The position numbers were made by a program, and so were the translations under genes. A stretch of 46,168 nucleotides of DNA from IMG/VR virus record IMGVR_UViG_3300032275_000006, positions 1 to 46,168 of that record, one strand, 5' to 3'. The notes beneath the pieces were generated by a model, which was not told the DNA's origin, did not search any database, and saw only the letters and a list, made by a program, of their open reading frames with translations. This document shows, one piece after another, positions 40,863 through 46,168 of the stretch (positions are counted from its first letter, which is position 1; every line of letters begins with the position of its first letter). Source of the DNA: a virus.

Positions 40863-42686
40863 TCAATCTTTTAGAATTTTGTTTAATTCTTTCTCTATTT
40901 CACCTAAAGAATTTCTTGCTTTAGATAAATCAATAAATGAATCTGACTCTGTTAAGTTATCACTTTCTAATAAAATTGATAAATTATCACGTTTAAATGA
41001 CTCAGGTGTTATCCCCGCGTCACCACCTATTTCAGGACCTGGAGGTGGTGGTGGTGCTCCTCCGCCAGTATCTTCAGGACCTCCTAATCCTCCTAAAGGT
41101 GGTGGGGTCGCCCCCACATTTTGAGTTGAGCCTGATTTAACACCATATAATTTGTCAATATTATCAAATACTCCTGTATGGTTGATAATAGTTGCGGTAT
41201 TAGTTAATTCTGCCCCAACGGCTTTTTCAACACGTTGTTGTTGCAAATCTAATTTAATTTCTTCATCCGAGAATCCTAGTACATGTTTCTTAGCCCAAGT
41301 CACTGACACTGGTGCAATACCCTCGATTGCCGTTACAGCATCTTTGTATAATAAAACTTTTTCTTTCCAAACATCAATTTTTAATAAATCGGCTTGTGTT
41401 GATGGATTAGTTAATCCTAAGGTAAAGTTTGATAATTCATCTTCAAAACCTAATAAGAATAAATGTATGATAGCGATTTTATTCATTTCTGCAATCATAG
41501 ATTTTTGAATTCTATTAATTGTTCTTGCAAAACGGATGTCTTGTAATGATAAATTCTTACCATCACCAACTACTTCCTCAAACCCTAAAAACGCCTTAGG
41601 TACCCGAAGTGCGGTTAATAATTTCTTTTGGATGTATTCAATATCAGCAATCTCAGAAAGGTTCTGAGCTCCAGGTAAAGTATCAATTGGATTTGGCGCT
41701 GCTTGGTCACGAACAGGAATAAAATAATCTTGGTCAACCGCCATTTGGTTAAATCTCATATCAACATTACCTGATTGACTATCAACCACCTGACTACGTT
41801 TAAATTTGTTTGCAACACGTTGTACATATGCCTCAACATCTTTATCGTCCATGTTACCAACAAAAACTTTAAATACACGTCTTTCAGGTGCTCTTGAAGT
41901 CCGATAGATTAACATTGCGTCTTCCGACAATAATAATTGTTTCCAAATACGTCTTGCTTTTTCTAACATAGAAGTACCATAAGGTAATTTTCTATCATCA
42001 CCTAATAATCTAAAGTGAGCAATTTCCCATGAATTAAATTCCATGTCTTTAGCTTTCCACTTAAATCTTAAACCTTTGTTTTCTACGGGTTCCTCAACAT
42101 TTGCAGATTTTGCCGCCATACCTCTTTCAAGTCGTTCAATTTCAATATTTGGTAATTGCATACAACCAACAATACCTTTCTCAGCATCTAATTTTAGATA
42201 AACAAAATTATCACCGTATTTTGCGGTATTTCTTGTCCACATTGGTAAATTAGTATTGATGTCTAAAACATTATTAAATAAATCAATTAAGATTGATTTA
42301 ATACGTTTAGATTCTGAATAGATTTGTAACATGTAACCATTTTGGTCAACAGTTGTTGATTCTTCACCGTAGATATCTAAAGCCGCCGAAATTTCGGGAG
42401 TATATTCCATAGATTCATAATCATAGAATGATGCTAATCTTGTTGGTTCATAATAAACCGCTTGAGTATATAAGTTACTCTCAATTTTTGTCCATTGATT
42501 GGCTAAGTAAAACGTTTGTTGAGCTTGTAGTTTTTCTCTTTCGTATTCCTGTTTTGATGATGTTTTTAATAACTCAGTCTTGTCTAAATTATATGTTGGA
42601 TAATCTTGATTTAACAGGGCGTTAGGCCCAAAAGCTTGGGATAACCTCTGCCAAACTGTAAATTGATTATTTTGATTATTTTCCAT
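40863..42686 (-). CDS. Portal vertex protein (T4 gp20-like)
   Basis: This 607-residue protein has gp20-type blocks: YTPEISAALDIYGEESTTVD (about 95-114), MQLPNIEIERLERG, the strong signature HFRLLGDDRKLPYGTSMLEK with ARRIWKQLLLSEDAMLIYRT, SRAPERRVFKVFVGNMDDKD, and LLTALRVPKAFLGFEEVVGDGKN in the C-terminal half. It forms the dodecameric ring at the head vertex through which DNA is packed. The last 100 residues are Pro/Gly-rich (GGAPPPPPGPEIGG) followed by a helical tail, an extension compared with T4 gp20 (524 residues). It follows the terminase gene with a 51-residue gene between. Confidence 0.94.
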   Translation of the reverse strand: MENNQNNQFTVWQRLSQAFGPNALLNQDYPTYNLDKTELLKTSSKQEYEREKLQAQQTFYLANQWTKIESNLYTQAVYYEPTRLASFYDYESMEYTPEISAALDIYGEESTTVDQNGYMLQIYSESKRIKSILIDLFNNVLDINTNLPMWTRNTAKYGDNFVYLKLDAEKGIVGCMQLPNIEIERLERGMAAKSANVEEPVENKGLRFKWKAKDMEFNSWEIAHFRLLGDDRKLPYGTSMLEKARRIWKQLLLSEDAMLIYRTSRAPERRVFKVFVGNMDDKDVEAYVQRVANKFKRSQVVDSQSGNVDMRFNQMAVDQDYFIPVRDQAAPNPIDTLPGAQNLSEIADIEYIQKKLLTALRVPKAFLGFEEVVGDGKNLSLQDIRFARTINRIQKSMIAEMNKIAIIHLFLLGFEDELSNFTLGLTNPSTQADLLKIDVWKEKVLLYKDAVTAIEGIAPVSVTWAKKHVLGFSDEEIKLDLQQQRVEKAVGAELTNTATIINHTGVFDNIDKLYGVKSGSTQNVGATPPPLGGLGGPEDTGGGAPPPPPGPEIGGDAGITPESFKRDNLSILLESDNLTESDSFIDLSKARNSLGEIEKELNKILKD

Positions 42687-42723
42687 ATAATAAATTTAAT
42701 TCTAATTATCTATAATTAAATAG

Positions 42724-42879
42724 TTAATTTTGATTACCTTTTTTTCTGTTAGGGTCACCTTTTTGTTGGTTTATTTTATTATCACCACCAGGTTTAACAT
42801 TACTAATACCCTGACCAGGCACGTTTAATTTACTACCATTAAGCTTATTCCCCGATTTTTTTCTAGAAGTTAATCCCAT
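42724..42879 (-). CDS. Small basic Gly/Asn-rich protein between terminase and portal
   Basis: A 51-residue frame opens with ATG at 42879 and ends with TAA at 42724: MGLTSRKKSGNKLNGSKLNV, then PGQGISNVKPGGDN, then KINQQKGDPNRKKGNQN. It fills nearly all of the gap between the terminase and portal genes, and a TATTTATT element lies 13 bases upstream. It is rich in Lys, Gly and Asn with no hydrophobic core, so it is probably disordered and nucleic-acid- or acid-binding. Function unknown. Confidence 0.6.
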   Translation of the reverse strand: MGLTSRKKSGNKLNGSKLNVPGQGISNVKPGGDNKINQQKGDPNRKKGNQN

Positions 42880-42892
42880 GTGATGTTTTATT

Positions 42893-42900
42893 AATAAATA
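42893..42900 (-). promoter_or_regulatory. Candidate late promoter element before portal unit
   Basis: The minus strand reads AATATTTATTAATAAAAC, ending 13 bases before the start at 42879. Its TATTAATA differs by one base from TATAAATA. It lies directly upstream of the 51-residue gene that precedes the portal. Confidence 0.45.
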
Positions 42901-44670
42901 TTATCTAACGCCAAATAACCAACCATACTTTTGATAATCTTCTCTAGACATGTTCTGACTGTTATACTGATTAATTCTTTCAGACATGTGCGGTATAACA
43001 GGATTAAATTCTAATTTTTTTGATGTTTGGTCATTATTATTAACCGCCCAAGCCTCAATCATTGCTTTAGTTTGCGCAACAACCTTAGTCAAATTACTAA
43101 ATGAAGACTCGGCAACGTAAGTTGCCATAGCCACCGACATAATTAAATCGTCATGATGTCCTTTTTGGTGGTCAGGACGGCCATTAATGTAGATGAACGT
43201 ATTCATTTCATTAAAAAGTCTTGAACTATAAATTTTAAATCCATGTCTCATTCCCTCTTCAAATGACGCGATAATTTGAACCCTTTTATTGTTAAAGTTA
43301 ATCCCTGGTATTTTTTCATGTGCCTTGGCATCGTATTTCCACTTATTAGCAGTATCGACACCATCAACATATAAGTCTTTGTAACCCATTTCCTGTAATT
43401 TTCTTGATGTGGAAACACCCATCCCACCTGTAATATCAATTACAATAAAACATGAATACATGTTGGCCCATTTATAACAAATTTCCGCCATAGTATCTGG
43501 TGGTAATTTACCAACATATTCCGCAACCTGTTCTCTCTCATCAAAATCAATAATTTGAAAGGAGCTAAAATCTTCACTATCCCCACGAGATACGTCAACC
43601 CCCATAATGTATTTATGACCAACAACAGGTTCTTTCCAAATCCATAAAGCATTACCCATCATTTTATTCTTGGGTTCTGTAATAGAATTTTCTCTAATAG
43701 TTTGTAACATTTTAGAATCAAATACGTTATCACCTGAACCTAAGAAGTTACATTCCAACTCCTGAGATACTTTACGTTTATCATATTTTAATTTCTTAAC
43801 CATCGCCTCAAACCAAGAAGAACAAGGTTTATAACCTTGGTCCATTAATTTTTTTAGTTCACTATAATCTCTTTCGGATGCTGGTATATGTGACCAACTA
43901 AGTATATCTTTTTCACTGTACTCTTCTTTATTTAAAAGATAGTGAATCATATCCTCGGTTTTAACTAAATATAAATCTTTTGTATAACGAGGGTCACGAA
44001 ACCAATACATTTCAGTAATCCTAAAGTCATTCATGTTTCTTAATGCTTGGTCGTATATTTCATAATAAATTCGGTCATAACCATTTGGCGTTGAGACTAC
44101 AATTACTTTACCTCCTGTAGATAGGGACGCCATACAAGCCGCCCAAAAATCACTGTCGGCCTCGATAAACGCCGCCTCATCAAATACAAGTATTGTAGGA
44201 GTAAATCCACGTAAGGCATCTTTAGATGTTGCAACGGCTTTAACCTCACTACCGTTATTTAATTTATAATGTTTTTGTGAGTTTTTTTCAACTGCAAAGT
44301 CAACCCCAACCCAACTTGGCCATTGACCAACAAAGGCTCTAATCTTGTTCGCCATTTCTAATGACGTATCAAGTTTATTAGCAATTATAAGAACTTTTTC
44401 GGGTTTATTTTTTTTAGCAAAAGAAAGTTTCATTGAAGCCCAAGCTGCGGTAACTGTAGATACTCCCGCTTGTCGATATTTTAGGGCGATGTTTTCGTTA
44501 TAATTCTCGTAATCTTCAAGTAATGATGCTTGGTCAGGAAATAATTCTAATGGTACGTATTTAGAAACTGTATTGTCGTAGGTTTGTAGATAAGTTCTTA
44601 ACGCGTATTTTACATCCTTATGACATTTTACGTACTCTATTAGTACCTGTTCTTTGGATAAATTTAACAT
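42901..44670 (-). CDS. Terminase large subunit (T4 gp17-like)
   Basis: This 589-residue protein has an N-terminal packaging ATPase: adenine/P-loop region LKYRQAGVSTVTAA (63-76), Walker B TILVFDEAAF (159-168, Asp164, Glu165) and coupling motif STPNG (193-197). The C-terminal RNase H-like nuclease has acidic residues in IMGVDVSRGDSEDF (about 355), FIVIDITGGMG (about 410) and HHDDLIMSVAMATY (about 505). The P-loop is of the RQxGxST type common in phage terminases rather than GKT. It drives ATP-fuelled packaging and cuts concatemers. It starts six bases after the preceding stop and leads the head block with genes for portal, protease, scaffold and capsid downstream. Confidence 0.95.
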   Translation of the reverse strand: MLNLSKEQVLIEYVKCHKDVKYALRTYLQTYDNTVSKYVPLELFPDQASLLEDYENYNENIALKYRQAGVSTVTAAWASMKLSFAKKNKPEKVLIIANKLDTSLEMANKIRAFVGQWPSWVGVDFAVEKNSQKHYKLNNGSEVKAVATSKDALRGFTPTILVFDEAAFIEADSDFWAACMASLSTGGKVIVVSTPNGYDRIYYEIYDQALRNMNDFRITEMYWFRDPRYTKDLYLVKTEDMIHYLLNKEEYSEKDILSWSHIPASERDYSELKKLMDQGYKPCSSWFEAMVKKLKYDKRKVSQELECNFLGSGDNVFDSKMLQTIRENSITEPKNKMMGNALWIWKEPVVGHKYIMGVDVSRGDSEDFSSFQIIDFDEREQVAEYVGKLPPDTMAEICYKWANMYSCFIVIDITGGMGVSTSRKLQEMGYKDLYVDGVDTANKWKYDAKAHEKIPGINFNNKRVQIIASFEEGMRHGFKIYSSRLFNEMNTFIYINGRPDHQKGHHDDLIMSVAMATYVAESSFSNLTKVVAQTKAMIEAWAVNNNDQTSKKLEFNPVIPHMSERINQYNSQNMSREDYQKYGWLFGVR

Positions 44671-44676
44671 GTTTCA

Positions 44677-45987
44677 TTATTTTGGTCTCGATAATCCTAG
44701 TCCATTTAAGAAATCATCAAATCCTTCATCGTCATCGTCACCGCCACTCAACGCTTCTTCCGCGTCATATTCTTTCAATTCAGTAACAATTTCATTAACC
44801 ATCCTCTGAATAAATTGAGTTCCTTGTGGGTCACCTGAAAGTATAAGTTTAGCGACTCTAAAAAATTCTTCAGCATTTAATTTAGAAAATCTCATAAATA
44901 AGTAATGTTGGATGTGTTTCATATCTTCATCAAACAATTCGATTGGATAAGCTTGTAAGAATTTTTCCCAAAAAATTGGACCTAATCGAGAATCCCAAAT
45001 TTCTGCCGGTAAAGTATCTTCAGCACTCATAATCATTTCTTGTTGTTTTGGGTCATCAGGTAAACCGTGAGTACCAAATATTTCGTAAATACCTTTAACT
45101 AATTCATGAATTAAAAGCGGGAACGTCATTGCTCTTGCTTTAACTGTTGGTGGGTCAGTTTCGGTGTCAACTTCTGATTGTCCCATTTGACCACCACCGC
45201 CACCAGCCATTCCTTCCATATCAGGGAATAACCAATATGCGTGTTCCATTAAAGATTGTGACACGGTGTATAAATTCATTAATCTAGGGTCAATATCATT
45301 AAGTTCTCTTGAAACTAAATTAAACATGTGACCGCCTTTAAACGCTGCACCTTGAATAAGTGAGTTAATAAATCTTCTTTTAGCTCTTTCTAAATCAAAT
45401 GTTTCGGCGTCACCCATAAACTCTTCGATTTCTTCTTCGCTAGGCATTTCAGGTTCTTCTTTCATTCCTTCTGCCGCACCCATAGGTCTCATAACTAATT
45501 TAGCGTCAAACTGCATTGCCCCTTCAGGAATACCCATCTCTTTAATAACTAAATCAACGGCAAGTTGTTCTAAAACTTCTTTGTTTTCCATTTGAATTGA
45601 TACAACTGTTTGTAACGATTGCATCGCGGTCATCATTAGATTATTTAATGGATTGCCCCCTTGGATTACTCTGGTGTCACCCATGGCTCTTCTAACTTTA
45701 TCTACAGAATCTTTAAATCTTTTTGATGATATTAATTCAATATAATCCTTATCCATCTTAGGGATTGCAGGAAAGTTATTGTAAGGAGTCTCTTTTGACG
45801 TAATTTTTCTTTCAATACCAGGTTCCATTCTTTCAGGCCCTTCATAATCAATAGGAGCTTCTTTTAAGTTATTTTTTAACTCACTTAAAAGACTACGTTC
45901 ATTATTAGTTAACCCTTCACTAACTAATTTTTTCTCTAAAAATTTTTTAACTTTTAGGTTTTTTTCTGTATTTGGATTTAGACTCAT
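44677..45987 (-). CDS. Conserved-type phage protein upstream of terminase, unknown function
   Basis: This 436-residue protein has a helical N-terminus with FLEKKLVSEGLTNNERSLLS (including LVSE-G), a large central alpha-helical part (KEVLEQLAVDLVIKEMGIPE, RRFINSLIQGAAFKGGHMFN, VSRELNDIDPRLMNLYTVSQ), a Gly-rich loop (MAGGGGGQMGQ) and an acidic C-terminus (GGDDDDEGFDDFLNG). It is not a recognised small terminase. Its place immediately upstream of the terminase gene (six-base gap) and its length suggest a head or neck protein or packaging partner. It follows the partial gene at the right edge by four bases. Confidence 0.6.
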   Translation of the reverse strand: MSLNPNTEKNLKVKKFLEKKLVSEGLTNNERSLLSELKNNLKEAPIDYEGPERMEPGIERKITSKETPYNNFPAIPKMDKDYIELISSKRFKDSVDKVRRAMGDTRVIQGGNPLNNLMMTAMQSLQTVVSIQMENKEVLEQLAVDLVIKEMGIPEGAMQFDAKLVMRPMGAAEGMKEEPEMPSEEEIEEFMGDAETFDLERAKRRFINSLIQGAAFKGGHMFNLVSRELNDIDPRLMNLYTVSQSLMEHAYWLFPDMEGMAGGGGGQMGQSEVDTETDPPTVKARAMTFPLLIHELVKGIYEIFGTHGLPDDPKQQEMIMSAEDTLPAEIWDSRLGPIFWEKFLQAYPIELFDEDMKHIQHYLFMRFSKLNAEEFFRVAKLILSGDPQGTQFIQRMVNEIVTELKEYDAEEALSGGDDDDEGFDDFLNGLGLSRPK

Positions 45988-45991
45988 TTTC

Positions 45992-46168
45992 TTACTTTAA
46001 TTTAATTCCTAATGATTTAAATGACAACCAACTTGGTACCTTTTGTTTAGCTTTAGGTGCAGGTTTAACTCCTGGTTTAGGTAGGTATGGTGTTCCAGGT
46101 TTTGATGGTCTTGTTGGGGTATCAACATCAGGTCTAACCCCTGGTATTGATGGTGCCGTTGTAGGGCC
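45992..46168 (-). CDS. C-terminal end of a Pro/Lys-rich protein, N-terminus beyond window
   Basis: An open minus-strand frame enters from the right edge and ends with TAA at 45992, four bases before the next start. The visible 58 residues are Pro/Thr/Lys-rich (TAPSIPGVRPDVDTPTRPSK, then PGTPYLPKPGVKPAPKAKQK) and end in VPSWLSFKSLGIKLK. The Trp-bearing end may be a short folded or binding segment after a disordered Pro-rich linker. Function cannot be judged. It is part of the same leftward packaging operon. Confidence 0.72.
   Translation of the reverse strand, partial: GPTTAPSIPGVRPDVDTPTRPSKPGTPYLPKPGVKPAPKAKQKVPSWLSFKSLGIKLK

Overview
The window is part of the genome of a large, AT-rich (about two-thirds A+T by eye), tailed phage of the myovirus type, distantly related to T4. 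It almost certainly infects a member of the Bacteroidota, probably a flavobacterium. The T4 link rests on the minus-strand block 34670-45987, which holds in transcription order a terminase large subunit (gp17-like), portal (gp20-like), prohead protease (gp21-like), acidic scaffold (gp22-like) and major capsid protein (gp23-like). A gp55-like late sigma factor and a gp5-like baseplate OB-fold protein support it. The host inference rests on three things: the near absence of Shine-Dalgarno sequences, a signal peptide ending in the flavobacterial FSQ style, and -7 boxes of the TAnnTTTG type. No tRNA, rRNA, CRISPR array or insertion sequence was seen. Coding density is very high and no gene-free stretch exceeds about 170 bases.

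Layout. (1) 1-8746, minus strand: tail fibre or adhesin genes, including a collagen-like Gly-X-Y protein cut by the left edge, a Pro/Thr-linker protein and a 1736-residue mosaic protein ending in a papain-like cysteine peptidase. (2) 8797-11380, plus strand: five small uncharacterised genes, one with a WYL-like domain, closed by a strong terminator. (3) 11494-20068, plus strand: a glycan-type island (glycosyltransferases, cytidylyltransferase, DegT-type aminotransferase, NeuD/PglD-type acyltransferase, methyltransferase) mixed with a DEDDy exonuclease, dUTPase and PhoH, closed by a terminator. (4) 20137-29932, plus strand: a HAD-like protein, two more glycosyltransferases, the gp55-like sigma factor, then baseplate and virion genes. 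(5) 29934-34565, mixed strands: small proteins with short N-terminal helices ending in LxE, two of them with peptidoglycan-binding domains, a signal-peptide protein and an HNH endonuclease. (6) 34670-46168, minus strand: head and packaging genes, interrupted by one plus-strand gene encoding ribosomal protein bS21.

How the genes may work together. Most transcription-unit starts carry a TATTTATA/TATAAATA-like element just upstream, a good candidate for the late promoter read with the gp55-like factor. A recurrent amphipathic helix ending in (L/I)xE resembles the T4 capsid-targeting sequence and prohead-protease site, and it is found in at least nine proteins as well as in the capsid protein. 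I infer that these proteins are packed into the prohead, processed by the gp21-like protease and possibly injected. The bS21 gene, the papain-like tail peptidase and this predicted set of capsid-targeted proteins are the most interesting parts of the window.
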